NCBI RefSeq assembly: GCF_000720175.1
Contig: NZ_JOIX01000057.1
Span: forward strand, 22,455-86,454
Length of the DNA: 64,000 nucleotides
DNA from: Streptomyces sp. NRRL S-337
GTDB taxonomy: Bacteria; Actinomycetota; Actinomycetes; Streptomycetales; Streptomycetaceae
Direction: 5' to 3'
Shown piece after piece: positions 1 to 8,745 of the stretch. Position 1 is the stretch's first letter. The number at the start of each line of letters is the position of its first letter. The notes beneath the pieces are model-generated. The model was not told the DNA's origin, searched no databases, and saw only the letters and a list, made by a program, of their open reading frames with translations. The translations under genes were made by a program, and so were the position numbers.

Positions 1-78
1 GTCGGCGCGGGTGCGGTCATCGGCGTGCGCCGCCGGAAGGGCGTGGCCGGTCCGGGCGCCACGGACGTCACCGCGTAA
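1..78 (+). CDS. C-terminal tail of a membrane-anchored surface protein (partial)
   Basis: The open frame entering from the left edge ends at a TAA at 76-78. Its last 25 residues contain a short hydrophobic stretch followed by RRRKG and a polar tail. This matches the end of a C-terminal membrane anchor (hydrophobic segment plus arginine-rich stop-transfer), as in Streptomyces sortase-type or copper-resistance surface proteins. The catalytic or sorting part lies outside the window, so no function can be given. Confidence 0.55.
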   Translation, partial: VGAGAVIGVRRRKGVAGPGATDVTA

Positions 79-188
79 GCCCAACCATTTCTCCAAGAAC
101 CTGACAACCCAAGAATCCACGGCCTTGGAACTCAATGACGCTGGAAACAAAGGTTCCAAAGGGCCCGAAGAACCGAAAAGAGATCTTC

Positions 189-791
189 ATGAAACTGCGC
201 CGCGCCCTGTCGGTCTCGGCCGCGACGGCCGCCCTACTCCCCATGGCGGTGGCCGCCGCGCCCGCCTCCCAGGCGGCCCCTGCCGCGAAAATCCCGACGT
301 GCTACGACCTAGACACCGCCTACGGGCAGTACCACGACAACACCTTCGTGGGCCGCTCCTTCGGCATACCCAAATCGATCACTCTCGGCACTCACTGGAC
401 GAGCTACACCGCCACGCTCACCAACGCCTCGGCGAAGGAGCTGAAGTCCTTCGAACTCAGCGCCAAGCTGGGCAGTTATGTCTACAACGAGGGCGAGCGC
501 GACCTCAGCCCGTACGGCGATCTGCAGTACTGGGACACCTCGCAGCACGCCTGGAAGACGCTGCGCCAGGCCGGTGGAAACGCCCGCGGCACCATCCCCG
601 GCCCGAAGACGCTGAAGCCCCGCGACTCCGTCCACGTGCAGCTGCGGTTCAGGGTGAGTAAAGACCTCCCCCTGGACCAGGCGTACGACGCGTTCACCGG
701 CCTCACCGGCACCTTCGTCGACCGCTACCGCAACATGGACTGCACGGCCCACGGCGACGCCGTCGGCGCTTTCTCCCCCCGCAAGGGCTGA
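189..791 (+). CDS. Small secreted protein, unknown function
   Basis: A 200-residue protein with a clear Sec signal peptide: MKLRR, a hydrophobic core and an alanine-rich AxA-type cleavage region near residues 28-32. I chose the ATG at 189 rather than 135 because it places the basic n-region at the start and follows an AAAGAGA ribosome site. The mature part begins with a Cys-containing segment and has alternating polar and aromatic stretches that suggest a beta-sandwich. Two cysteines (IPTCYD and NMDCTA) could form a disulfide. It follows the gene for an anchored surface protein by about 110 bp, so the two may act together on the cell surface. No catalytic motif is visible. Confidence 0.7.
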   Translation: MKLRRALSVSAATAALLPMAVAAAPASQAAPAAKIPTCYDLDTAYGQYHDNTFVGRSFGIPKSITLGTHWTSYTATLTNASAKELKSFELSAKLGSYVYNEGERDLSPYGDLQYWDTSQHAWKTLRQAGGNARGTIPGPKTLKPRDSVHVQLRFRVSKDLPLDQAYDAFTGLTGTFVDRYRNMDCTAHGDAVGAFSPRKG

Positions 792-837
792 AACCTGCGG
801 GGAAGGCTGCCGCCGTCGCGGCCCGGCGGCGGCAGCC

Positions 838-1015
838 CCCTACGGGGCTCATAGCGCTCCGGCAAGTCACGCCACAAGAGGCCGATACGGATCTTGTAAA
901 CCATCCCATTGACGACCTGGCGGCCTGCCACCCGAGGCCATCCGGCGACGGCTCTCGGCATCTGCGGGACAAGCAACTCCCGCTCTCCGCCAATGAGTTC
1001 ATGATGACGTACCAC
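838..1015 (-). pseudogene. IS5-family transposase N-terminal remnant
   Basis: Read on the minus strand, this stretch encodes VVRHHELIGGERELL..., then RPRVAGRQVVNGMVYKIR-like and LLWRDLPERYEP-like segments (here GWPRVAGRQVV...). That is the order and spacing of the N-terminal HTH-like region of IS5/IS1380-type transposases in actinomycetes (HELTDxxWELL, GRPRxxDRxVLNGxxYxxRTG, WRDLPERYGP). The typical GIPWRDLP has become GLLWRDLP. Homology stops after about 57 residues, and neither the DDE domain nor terminal inverted repeats are visible. It is a decayed insertion-sequence fragment. Confidence 0.75.
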
Positions 1016-1162
1016 CCCACCGCACTCCCCCACTCGGTGATCCTTGAAGACTGACCTGGTCCCGGCCAGCTCAACGTGGCTCACCGAGGCCAGACGACGT
1101 CCGACCCACACCAACTCACCTCCATGCGGCTGGACTCGCTCGATGCGGCCTGCCCCGGCCGA

Positions 1163-1600
1163 ACACGACTGGACCCCACTGGACGCCACTGGACACGACT
1201 GGACACGGCCCGACGCCGCCCAAATTCGACCCGATCCGCCTTGCCCTCCAACTCGCATCCGGCGTCGCCCTACGCACCCCGAGGTGGCCCGGCGCCGGGG
1301 TCGGCCAGGCACCTCGACGTGGCCGAACTCGGCCCGCCAAGGCCGCAGCCAGCTCGGCCCGCCCCGCACGGACTCAGCCACGGGCCAGACAGACCCGACC
1401 CAGGCCGGGTCGGGCCAAGCCAGGGCACGCCAGGCCAGGACACGCCAGGCCAGGCAGTAGCGACCCCCGGCCGACCTAGGGTTCACCCCAACTCGCCTCG
1501 CCTCAGCCGGAGTCGGGCGGGCCCCACTCAGACCCACCCCAACTCAGGCCCGACTCGCCCCCGACCCACCCCCGACTCACCCTCGACCCAAGGCTGTTAC
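1163..1600. repeat. Low-complexity short-repeat tract
   Basis: Near 1165-1210 the motif ACTGGAC recurs at about 10-bp spacing, four or more times. Near 1380-1460 CCAGGCCAGG/CACGCCAGG recurs, and at 1485-1585 ACTCGCC/CGACTCACC. The composition is strongly skewed (few T, many CCA/GGAC words). It looks like slippage-expanded intergenic DNA rather than coding sequence. Confidence 0.7.
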
Positions 1601-1637
1601 CCACCCGTAACCTACCGATGGGTTACCTTCGGTAAGG
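1596..1637. promoter_or_regulatory. Nested palindromic operator upstream of the S15 hydrolase gene
   Basis: Overlapping inverted repeats are packed into about 42 bp: GTTAC-N6-GTAAC (1596-1611), TAACC-N8-GGTTA (1608-1625), ACCGA-N10-TCGGT (1614-1633) and TTACC-TTC-GGTAA (1623-1635). This kind of TACCG/CGGTA symmetry is typical of TetR-family or similar dimeric repressor sites. The cluster sits about 100 bp before the hydrolase start, where a promoter would be. No regulator gene lies adjacent. Confidence 0.55.
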
Positions 1638-1733
1638 GTCGGACTTTACTCTCCAGTCACCTCGGGCCGGGCGTATGCCCCCTCCTGTCCCAGACAGCGT
1701 GCGGTCGGCTCGCATCGAGATCTGGAGCAGAAG

Positions 1734-3338
1734 ATGACCCCCTCCCGTACGACCCTGCGCGCCGCTATCGGCACCGTTTCGGCGGCAGTGCTGGCCACGA
1801 CCGTGCTCACCGGCGCACCGGCCACCGCCCAGGCGGCGACCCCGGACGCCACCCCCGCGGCCACGGCGTCCGCAGGTTCCGCCTCCGTGCGGTTCGTCGA
1901 CATCAAGGGCCAGGGCGGGATCACCCTCAAGGCCAACGTCTTCACGCCGGCCGGTGCGGACGGGACGCGGCAGTACCCGGTCATCGTGCTGCCCACCAGC
2001 TGGGCGATGCCGCAGATCGAGTACATGGCACAGGCCAAGAAGCTGGCGGACGCGGGATATGTGGTCGTCGGATACAACTCGCGCGGCTTCTGGCAGTCCG
2101 GCGGACAGATCGAGACCGCCGGACCGGAGGACATCGCCGACGCCTCGAAGGTCATCGACTGGGCGCTGGCGAACACCCCCACCGATCCGCAGAAGGTCGG
2201 TATGGGTGGGGTCTCCTACGGGGCCGGGATCAGTCTGCTGGCGGCTGCGTTCGACAAGCGGATCAAGGTGGTTGCAGCGCTCAGCGGCTGGGCCAACCTG
2301 ATCGACTCGATCTACAGCGGACGGACCCAGCATCTGCAGGCGGCAGCGATGCTCGGCGGCGCTGGTGAGCTGACCGGGCGGCCCAGCGCCGAACTCCGTA
2401 CCGTCCTCAAGGACTTCCTGGCCTCCAATCTCTCCAAGGAGAAGGATCTGATCGCCTGGGGGAAGAAGCGCTCCCCCGCCACCTACCTCGACCGGATCAA
2501 TGCCAATGGCGCGGCGATCATGCTGGGCAACGCCTGGGGCGATTCGCTCTTCCCGCCCAACCAGTACGCCGACTTCTTCGACAAGCTCAAGGGGCCGAAG
2601 CGGCTGGAGTTCCGGCCCGGCGACCATGCGACCGCCGAGGCCCTCGGGTTGTTCGGGCTGCCCGACGACACCTGGACCGACACCAAGCGGTGGTTCGACC
2701 GCTACCTCAAGGGCGCCGACAACGGGATCGACAAGGAATCGCCGGTCCTGCTCAAGTCTCGTTCCACCGGGGCCTACGAGGGCTACAAGAGCTGGAAGGA
2801 CGTGCCGTCTGCACACCAGAAGATCGCCCTGGACGGCAGCCGGCAGATCAATACCAACTGGGACTCCGGCGCCGACGGTGGCCTGATCTTCCTCTCCAGC
2901 ATGCTGGACCAGTTCTTCCGGTTGCCGCCGATGGCCTCGATCCCGCTGCTGCCGCGCTCGCTGGCCGCCGTCTGGCAGTCCGAGCGCTACGAGACCGGGC
3001 AGCGGGTCCGCGGCACCACCCGGCTGCACACGACCGTCACCAGCACCGCCGAGAGCGGTACCGCGATCGCGTACCTCTACGACGTCGGCCCGCTGGGCAT
3101 CGGCAGGTTGGTGACCCACGCGCCGTACACCTTCCACGGCAAGACGCCCGGGCAACCCTTCGGCGTGGACCTGGAGCTGTTCTCCACCGCCTACGACGTC
3201 CCGGCCGGGCACAAGCTGGCGGTGGTCGTGGACACCGTCGATCCGCTGTACATCGAGCACAATCCGTCCGGCGCCCAGCTGACGTTCTCCTCTCCCGCGG
3301 ACGATCCCTCGTACATCTCCGTCCCGGTGCGCGACTAG
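1734..3338 (+). CDS. Secreted CocE/NonD-type alpha/beta hydrolase (X-Pro dipeptidyl-peptidase S15 family)
   Basis: A 534-residue protein. A signal peptide covers about residues 1-34, cut near AQA. An alpha/beta-hydrolase domain follows with the nucleophile elbow GGVSYG (Ser161), a likely acid in WGDSLF (Asp270) and a His in GDHATAE (His298). A C-terminal beta-rich domain from about residue 330 resembles the jelly-roll of PepX/CocE proteins. Family members hydrolyse proline peptides or acyl esters outside the cell, and the substrate cannot be told from sequence. It appears to be transcribed alone, with palindromes in its promoter region suggesting specific repression. Confidence 0.85.
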   Translation: MTPSRTTLRAAIGTVSAAVLATTVLTGAPATAQAATPDATPAATASAGSASVRFVDIKGQGGITLKANVFTPAGADGTRQYPVIVLPTSWAMPQIEYMAQAKKLADAGYVVVGYNSRGFWQSGGQIETAGPEDIADASKVIDWALANTPTDPQKVGMGGVSYGAGISLLAAAFDKRIKVVAALSGWANLIDSIYSGRTQHLQAAAMLGGAGELTGRPSAELRTVLKDFLASNLSKEKDLIAWGKKRSPATYLDRINANGAAIMLGNAWGDSLFPPNQYADFFDKLKGPKRLEFRPGDHATAEALGLFGLPDDTWTDTKRWFDRYLKGADNGIDKESPVLLKSRSTGAYEGYKSWKDVPSAHQKIALDGSRQINTNWDSGADGGLIFLSSMLDQFFRLPPMASIPLLPRSLAAVWQSERYETGQRVRGTTRLHTTVTSTAESGTAIAYLYDVGPLGIGRLVTHAPYTFHGKTPGQPFGVDLELFSTAYDVPAGHKLAVVVDTVDPLYIEHNPSGAQLTFSSPADDPSYISVPVRD

Positions 3339-3722
3339 GCACCGCGGCGGCGCCGGCCCCGGTTCGTCGGCACGTTGGGGAGAGCCGGGGCGGGCAGGGC
3401 GAGGGTCGCCGAGAGAGTGGGGAACGAGGGAGTGGGGATTGAGGGAACCGGCTGCGCCGGGCTGAGAGAAGGCAGTGAGCGTGTGCATGGTGGGGCCTCC
3501 CGAAGGGATGTCGTCTGACGGGCTGTTCGTGTCATCAACGGTTCCATGAACGCCGGCCCAGGTCATCGCACCACGGGTTGACCCCTCCTCAACCCCTGGT
3601 TCTCAACCCTTGGTTCTCGCCCAAGGTTCTCAACCCCGGTGGCCCCGCGGACCGGTCGTAGGACCCGGGGCGTACAGCGCAGGCCTGAGGCGGCGCGGGG
3701 TGGTGGTCGCTAGCCTCACCGC
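3339..3722. other. 384-bp gap with short repeats
   Basis: No convincing gene. A 70-codon open frame on the minus strand is proline/leucine-rich low-complexity sequence and is not supported. Between 3588 and 3637 the words TCAACCC(C/T)TGGTTC and TTCTCAACCCC repeat, with a small inverted repeat CCTTGG-N7-CCAAGG at 3608-3626. Otherwise I see nothing beyond the 5' region of the PPOX-fold gene. Confidence 0.5.
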
Positions 3723-4178
3723 ATGGCCACCACCCCACCGGCCCGCGACGCCGGGCAGCGGAAGCGCGATGCGCTCGCACGACTGAGGACGGACGAGGAC
3801 GCCTGGATCTCCTCGGCGTCCGCCGACGGCACGCCCTACCTCGTGCCGTTGTCGTTCGTCTGGCACGACGAGCGGCTGGTGATGGCCACGAAGAAGAACA
3901 ACCCGACGGCCCGCAACCTCCGGGCCAACGGTGCCTGCTGGGTGGCGCTGGGCCCCACCCGGGACGTGGTCCTCATCGAGAGCACGGCCGAGACCGTCGC
4001 CTCCGACGCGCTGCCCGACGACATGGGCAAGGCGTTCGCCGAGAAGCTCGGCTGGGATCCCCGCGGCCGGGAGGCCTGGGTGTTCCTCGCCTTCCGCCCG
4101 CGCCGGATCCTGGTCTGGCGCGAGGAGAACGAGCTCGCGGGGCGGGAGCTGATGCGGGACGGGGTGTGGCGGGTGTAG
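3723..4178 (+). CDS. Pyridoxamine 5'-phosphate oxidase-fold (PPOX/FMN-binding split barrel) protein
   Basis: A 151-residue single-domain protein. It has the hallmarks of small PPOX-class proteins: an N-terminal helix, then a TRxDxDAWISSAS-like strand (here RTDEDAWISS), LVPLSFVWHDERLVMAT, NPTARNLRANG, and a C-terminal FRPRRILVWREENE strand pattern. Such proteins bind FMN or F420 and reduce small molecules or haem-like compounds. The sequence does not decide the cofactor. It starts at an ATG just after a TCACCGC sequence, without a strong Shine-Dalgarno site. Confidence 0.8.
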   Translation: MATTPPARDAGQRKRDALARLRTDEDAWISSASADGTPYLVPLSFVWHDERLVMATKKNNPTARNLRANGACWVALGPTRDVVLIESTAETVASDALPDDMGKAFAEKLGWDPRGREAWVFLAFRPRRILVWREENELAGRELMRDGVWRV

Positions 4179-4232
4179 CACCGCGCGGCCGTGCGTCCGG
4201 GCCCGGGAGCGGCCGGTGGCATGATCGCCGGT

Positions 4233-4709
4233 ATGGGAAATTCCGCCCCGAGCCCGCAGCAGCGGCCGCATCTGCCCACGACCGAGTCGGCCGTCACGGC
4301 CGTACGGGAAGTCGCCGAGGAGTACCGGCTCGAAGTGACCGTCACGGACGACATCGGTGCGGATGTGACCTCCCGGCGCACCTCCGCCGGGGCGTTCACC
4401 GTGCTGGACCCGGACGGCTCGCTGCCGCACGAGGCGTTCGTGGAGCTGGGCGGGGACCCGGCGGTCACCGTCCAGTTGTTCCCGGAGGACGATGCGAAGA
4501 TCACCGTGGACGGGGTGGAGTTCGCGGATGTGCCGCGGGATGCGGTGCCGGCATTCCTGCGGTCCGTGTACGGCGGTCTGGCCCACGTCAAGACGCGGTT
4601 CTTCCCGCCGGGACAGTGGCTGGTCGTCCCGCTGCCCGGTGATGAGACGTACAAGGAGCTGATCTTGGGCGGGGCGCTCAGTCCCTGGCTCGCGCGCCAC
4701 ATCCGCTGA
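4233..4709 (+). CDS. Conserved hypothetical protein
   Basis: A protein of about 158 residues starting at MGNSAPSP. An in-frame ATG 12 bases earlier (4221) is possible. It is acidic, with no signal peptide and no membrane segment. An N-terminal helix (about residues 15-35) precedes short strands rich in D/V. No motif is recognisable. It lies 54 bp after the PPOX gene on the same strand and ends 96 bp before the convergent ABC-transporter operon. Confidence 0.6.
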   Translation: MGNSAPSPQQRPHLPTTESAVTAVREVAEEYRLEVTVTDDIGADVTSRRTSAGAFTVLDPDGSLPHEAFVELGGDPAVTVQLFPEDDAKITVDGVEFADVPRDAVPAFLRSVYGGLAHVKTRFFPPGQWLVVPLPGDETYKELILGGALSPWLARHIR

Positions 4710-4805
4710 CGGCGGCTCCTTGAAAGCCACGGATGGCTCCGTACGGCAACGGCCCGGAGGGACCACTAACGGCCCGAAGGCCCAGGGGAGAGCCCCCGCC
4801 TCGCC

Positions 4806-5675
4806 TCAAGGCGCCGGCCGCTGATGGTCGCCCGGCATGAGGTTCCCCGGTTCCGCGGCGGCCACCTCGACGGACTCGACCTTGGGGTTGCGCATCTGGC
4901 GCCGGGAGACCCAGTTGGCGAACCAGGAGAGCAGCATGCACATCCCGATGTAGATCGGCGCGATGATCATGACGACGGGGATGAACGGCAGGTCGTAGTC
5001 CAGGTTGGAGGCGATGAGCTTGCCGGCGTGCAGGAACTCCTCGTAGGTGATGAGGAATCCCAGCGAGGTGTCCTTGAGCGCGACGACCAGCTGGCTGATG
5101 ATCGCCGGCAGCATCGCCCGGACCGCCTGCGGCACCAGCACGTACGTCATGACCTGCGTCTTTTGCATGCCGAGCGCGTAGGCGGCCTCGCCCTGGCCGC
5201 GCTCGACGGCGTTGATGCCGCTGCGGAAGACCTCGGCGAGGACCGAGCCGTTGTAGAGCGTCAGGCCGGCGACCAGGGCGGGCAGCGGCGCCACCTGGAG
5301 CGCCACGTAGATGAAGAAGATCATGACGAGCAGAGGCATCGCGCGGAAGAACTCCACGACCAGCGTGCACAGCCAGCGGATCGGCCGGTGGACGGAGAGC
5401 CGCCCGGCGGCGAGCACGGCACCGAAGGCCAACGACAGCACCGCGGCGAACCCGAAGGCCCGCAGCGTGTTGGCCAGTCCGGTCAGCAGGAGTTCCTGGA
5501 TGCCGACGTAGGTGAAGGGGCTCCATTTCGCGGTGGTGAACTGGCCGGTGACGAAGAGCAGATAGAGGATCCAGCCGATCAGGGCGAGGATCACGCCCGT
5601 CCCGGCGAGTCCGTAGGCCCGGTGGCGGGTCCTGGCGCGGGGGCCGGGGACGTCGTACAGGGCATTGGCGGTCAT
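4806..5675 (-). CDS. gluD: Amino-acid ABC transporter permease (GluD-like)
   Basis: A 289-residue integral membrane protein with five or more hydrophobic segments. It carries the inner-membrane-component loop of polar amino-acid permeases (SGINAVERGQGEAAYALG, matching the EAA consensus). The start ATG overlaps the stop of the upstream permease in ATGA, which indicates translational coupling. It is the last gene of a four-gene operon in the order ATPase, binding protein, permease, permease, as in gluABCD of Corynebacterium. It forms the translocation pore together with the other permease. The hydrophilic C-terminal tail (about 30 residues) is longer than usual. Confidence 0.88.
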   Translation of the reverse strand: MTANALYDVPGPRARTRHRAYGLAGTGVILALIGWILYLLFVTGQFTTAKWSPFTYVGIQELLLTGLANTLRAFGFAAVLSLAFGAVLAAGRLSVHRPIRWLCTLVVEFFRAMPLLVMIFFIYVALQVAPLPALVAGLTLYNGSVLAEVFRSGINAVERGQGEAAYALGMQKTQVMTYVLVPQAVRAMLPAIISQLVVALKDTSLGFLITYEEFLHAGKLIASNLDYDLPFIPVVMIIAPIYIGMCMLLSWFANWVSRRQMRNPKVESVEVAAAEPGNLMPGDHQRPAP

Positions 5676-6316
5676 CGGGCGACTCCGTAGTGCTTCTCCA
5701 GCACGTTGAAGATCGCGCTGATGGACAGGGTCACGATCAGGTAGCCGACGGCGATCCAGAAGAAGGTCCAGATGATGCTGTAGCCGAGCTCGTTGAGCGG
5801 TTTGTAGACGCCGAGGAGTTCGACGACGCTGAAGGCACCGGCGATCGCGCTGTTCTTGGCGAGCGCGATCAGCGTGGACCCGATGGGCGGGATGACGGAG
5901 CGGAACGCCTGCGGCAGGACGACGATGCCGAGGGTCTGCGGGAAGGTCATGCCGAGGCTGCGGGCCGCCTCGCCCTGTCCGGTCGGCACGGTGTTGATGC
6001 CGGAGCGGACCGCCTCGCAGATGAAGGCGGAGGTGTAGCAGCCGAGCGCCAGGATGGCGAAGAGCTTGAAGGGCAGGACCAGGCCGAACCGCGGCAGGCC
6101 CAGCACCACGGCGAAGAACAGCAGGGTCAGCGGCGTGTTGCGGAGCACCGTCACCCACGCGGTGCCGAAGGCCCGCAGCGAGCGGACCGGGGCGACCCGG
6201 AAGGCCGCCATGAGGAAGCCGAGGGCGAGCGCCAGCAGGGAGGCGTAGACGGTGAGTTCGACGGTGCCGAGCAGCCCCTCCGCGTAGAGGGAGAGGTTGT
6301 CGAGGAGAACGTTCAT
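5672..6316 (-). CDS. gluC: Amino-acid ABC transporter permease (GluC-like)
   Basis: A 214-residue permease of the His/Glu/Gln/Arg family. Hydrophobic segments lie near residues 15-40, 55-75, 80-100 and 185-205, and the EAA loop reads SGINTVPTGQGEAARSLG. It heterodimerises with the downstream permease, whose start overlaps this gene's stop by four bases. It lies 19 bp downstream of the binding-protein gene. Confidence 0.9.
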   Translation of the reverse strand: MNVLLDNLSLYAEGLLGTVELTVYASLLALALGFLMAAFRVAPVRSLRAFGTAWVTVLRNTPLTLLFFAVVLGLPRFGLVLPFKLFAILALGCYTSAFICEAVRSGINTVPTGQGEAARSLGMTFPQTLGIVVLPQAFRSVIPPIGSTLIALAKNSAIAGAFSVVELLGVYKPLNELGYSIIWTFFWIAVGYLIVTLSISAIFNVLEKHYGVAR

Positions 6317-6335
6317 CGGTCGGTTCCTTGGCGGC

Positions 6336-7334
6336 TCAGGTCGCCGGGTAGCGGTCGATCGGGGGCGGCTCGGGGGCGGGCACCCCGGACAGGCCGAGGG
6401 TCGCGTCGTAGGCCTTCTTCCAGTTGCCGTTCTTCTCGTTTGCGGCGAGCGCGTCGTCCAGGGCGAAGCGCAGCGCGTTGTCGGCGCGCGGGACGCCGAT
6501 GCCGTACGGCTCCTCGGAGAAGGGTTTGCCGACCACCTTGAGCTCGCGGGGGACCTTGGCGGCGTAGCCGAGCAGGATCGCGTCGTCGGTGGTGACCGCG
6601 TCGACCTGGAAGGTGAGCAGGTTGTCCACGCACACCGAGTAGGTGTCGTAGGCGACGAGGACGGCCTTGGGGTACTCGGACTGGATGCGCTGGTACGGGG
6701 TCGAGCCGGCCGCCGAGCAGACGCGTTTGCCGGCCAGGTCCTGCGGTCCGTGGATGTCGTGTTCGTCGGTGCGCACCAGCAGGGACTGGCCGGCCATGTA
6801 GTACGGGCCGGCGAAGCCGACCAGCTTCTTGCGCTTGTCGTTGATCGTGTAGGTGCCTACGTAGAGGTCGATCTGGCCGTTCTGCAGGGCTGTCTCGCGG
6901 TTGGCGGAGGCGATGGTCCGGAACTGGATGGTGCGGGGCGGGAATCCGAGGGCGGCGGACATCATCTTGGCGATCTCGATGTCGAAGCCCGTGTAGACGC
7001 CGGTGGCGGGGTCCTTCTCGCCGAGGTAGGGCTGGTCCTCCTTGACGCCGATGATGAGGTGGCCGCGGCGCTTGGCCGCCGCCCAGGTCGGGGAGGACGG
7101 CAGCCGGAAGTGCTTGGCGACCGGGTACCGGGGCAGTTCGCTGCCCTTGGGGCCCTTGACCGGTGGGCTGCCGGCCCGGCCGCAGCCCGCGAGGACCAGT
7201 GCGAGGACGCCCACTACGGCGAGCACGAGGACCGTGCGGGGTCGGGGCAGGCGGGCGGAGCGTCGGTATGCGGACTGGCGGTATGCGGACTGGCGGTATG
7301 CGGACTGTTGGTATGCGGACTGTCGGTACGGCAT
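6336..7334 (-). CDS. gluB: Glutamate-type amino-acid ABC transporter binding lipoprotein (GluB-like)
   Basis: A 332-residue lipoprotein. The lipobox LAGC places the lipidated cysteine at residue 51. The mature part is a family-3 periplasmic-binding-type domain (LIIGVKEDQPYLG, GVYTGFDIEIAKMM, RETALQNGQIDLYVGTYT). It captures an acidic or polar amino acid outside the cell and hands it to GluCD. The oddity is the signal peptide: before the hydrophobic core the n-region is a fivefold repeat of Q-S-A-Y-R, encoded by 15-bp DNA repeats. No downstream start codon would leave a positively charged n-region, so the repeat seems to be translated. Confidence 0.9.
   Translation of the reverse strand: MPYRQSAYQQSAYRQSAYRQSAYRRSARLPRPRTVLVLAVVGVLALVLAGCGRAGSPPVKGPKGSELPRYPVAKHFRLPSSPTWAAAKRRGHLIIGVKEDQPYLGEKDPATGVYTGFDIEIAKMMSAALGFPPRTIQFRTIASANRETALQNGQIDLYVGTYTINDKRKKLVGFAGPYYMAGQSLLVRTDEHDIHGPQDLAGKRVCSAAGSTPYQRIQSEYPKAVLVAYDTYSVCVDNLLTFQVDAVTTDDAILLGYAAKVPRELKVVGKPFSEEPYGIGVPRADNALRFALDDALAANEKNGNWKKAYDATLGLSGVPAPEPPPIDRYPAT
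7264..7334. repeat. 15-bp tandem repeat inside the gluB signal-peptide coding region
   Basis: Four nearly perfect copies of cggtatgcggactgg (7264-7278, 7279-7293, 7294-7308, 7309-7323) plus a partial copy. The period is a multiple of three, and the minus strand encodes repeated QSAYR. Copy-number change by slippage would lengthen or shorten the arginine-bearing n-region without breaking the frame. Confidence 0.9.
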
Positions 7335-7348
7335 GGCGGCACCCCCGT

Positions 7349-8092
7349 TCAGTGCTTGAGGATCTTGGAGAGGAAGTCCTTCGCCCGCTCGCTGCGCGGG
7401 GCGGTGAAGAATTCCTCGGGGGTGCGGTCCTCGACGATGCGGCCGTCGGCCATGAACACCACGCGGTTGGCGGCGGACCGGGCGAAGCCCATCTCGTGGG
7501 TGACCACGACCATGGTCATGCCCTCCCGGGCGAGCTGCCGCATGACCTCCAGCACCTCGTTGATCATCTCCGGGTCGAGTGCGGAGGTCGGCTCGTCGAA
7601 GAGCAGCGCCTTGGGGTCCATGGCGAGCGCGCGGGCGATGGCGACGCGCTGTTGCTGGCCGCCGGAGAGCTGCGCGGGATATTTGTCGGCCTGGGAGACC
7701 AGCCCGACCCGGTCCAGGAGCTCACGGGCGCGCCGCGCGGCCTCGTCCTTCCGCTTCTTCCGGACCTTGACGGGGGCCAGCATGATGTTGTCGAGCACGG
7801 TCCTGTGGGCGAAGAGGTTGAACGACTGGAAGACCATGCCGACCTCGGCGCGCAGCTGGGCGAGCGCCCGGCCCTCTTCGGGCAGCGGTCTGCCGTCGAG
7901 TTCGATCGTGCCCGATTCGATGGTTTCCAGGCGGTTGATGGCCCGGCACAGGGTGGACTTCCCGGACCCGGAAGGCCCGATGACCACGACCACCTCCCCA
8001 CGGTCGACGGTGAGGTCGATGTCCTGGAGGACGTGCAGTTTTCCGTAGTGCTTGTTGACCCCGCGCAGTTCAATCAGCGCCTCACCGGCCAT
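7349..8092 (-). CDS. gluA: Amino-acid ABC transporter ATP-binding protein (GluA-like)
   Basis: A 247-residue ABC ATPase with Walker [10 protein letters not shown], a Q-loop in MVFQSFNLF, signature LSGGQQQ, Walker [15 protein letters not shown] and the switch His in VVTHEMGFA. It is the first gene of the operon and powers uptake through GluCD. I chose the ATG at 8092 (MAGEAL), with AGG upstream. An in-frame ATG at 8113 would add seven residues. Confidence 0.93.
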   Translation of the reverse strand: MAGEALIELRGVNKHYGKLHVLQDIDLTVDRGEVVVVIGPSGSGKSTLCRAINRLETIESGTIELDGRPLPEEGRALAQLRAEVGMVFQSFNLFAHRTVLDNIMLAPVKVRKKRKDEAARRARELLDRVGLVSQADKYPAQLSGGQQQRVAIARALAMDPKALLFDEPTSALDPEMINEVLEVMRQLAREGMTMVVVTHEMGFARSAANRVVFMADGRIVEDRTPEEFFTAPRSERAKDFLSKILKH

Positions 8093-8304
8093 GTCCGACC
8101 TGCCCACTCTCATCCGTACAGCGGAGAGCCCGCAAACTACCGGGGAGATTGAGGCGGTACGCCCTGACACGCACGCCCAGCCGGGTTCGAGGGGATAAAT
8201 CGGGTAAGTCGGTCTGGTGGTGTTCCGGGTCTGGTGGTGCCCTCTTTGGTGGTGCCCGCGCCGGCGGGGACGAGGACCAGTGCGACGGGTGCCGGGCCTG
8301 CCGG

Positions 8305-8745
8305 TCAGCTCTCCGCGGCCTCGGCGTACACCTGGGAGAGTTCCGGCGCGCCGTCGTCGGCCCACTGGTGGCCGGCCGCCACGACGTCGATCTCGCGCCC
8401 GGACGCCAGCCGGACCACCGGCTGCCCGTCCGGCCAGACGTGCCAGACCGCGCCGCGGACGGTACGCACCAGTACGGTGCCGAGGTACAGGCCCGCGTCG
8501 TTGCCGAGCCAGGGCGCCACCTCGGGGTCGTCCCGCCAGACCGGCTGAAGCTGGTCCAGCCGCTCCAACGAGCGTACGGAGTCGTCGAGTTCGACGCCCG
8601 CGGTGGCGGCGTGGGACCGCAGCAGCTCGCACTCGGACAGCAGCTCGATGACGCTCTCCGGGTCGGCGCGCACCGACTCCGCGAGCGGCACGGACCGGCG
8701 GGCCGGCGGTCGCTTGCGCCACTTGTCCAAGAAAGACATGTTCAT
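8305..8745 (-). CDS. Small soluble protein, DUF6278-like
   Basis: A 146-residue acidic protein starting [12 protein letters not shown]. The sequence type (FLDxWRKR start, a helical middle and an [20 protein letters not shown] strand near the end) resembles a Streptomyces family I know as DUF6278. The family number is from memory. No catalytic motif, signal peptide or membrane segment is visible. It is divergent from the SGNH hydrolase gene across 145 bp. Confidence 0.6.
   Translation of the reverse strand: MNMSFLDKWRKRPPARRSVPLAESVRADPESVIELLSECELLRSHAATAGVELDDSVRSLERLDQLQPVWRDDPEVAPWLGNDAGLYLGTVLVRTVRGAVWHVWPDGQPVVRLASGREIDVVAAGHQWADDGAPELSQVYAEAAES

Larger units (their letters stand above)
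792..1733. other. 942-bp non-coding gap with transposase remnant, simple repeats and palindromic promoter
   Basis: The gap opens with a GC-rich inverted repeat just after the stop of the small secreted protein. It then holds a degraded IS5-type transposase fragment on the minus strand (838-1015). About 550 bp of low-complexity sequence follows, built from ACTGGAC-type and CCAGGCCAGG/CGACTCG-type short repeats. Nested palindromes lie at 1596-1637, upstream of the S15 hydrolase gene. Long open frames run across the repeats but have repetitive composition and no recognisable domain apart from the transposase piece. Confidence 0.7.

Noticed and set aside
725..1537. A 270-codon minus-strand frame containing the transposase piece
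   Set aside because: Only the central part resembles a transposase. Both ends are translations of repetitive DNA, so it is not one gene.
3335..3547. A 70-codon minus-strand frame after the S15 hydrolase gene
   Set aside because: Proline/leucine-rich low complexity, no ribosome site and no homologue I recognise.
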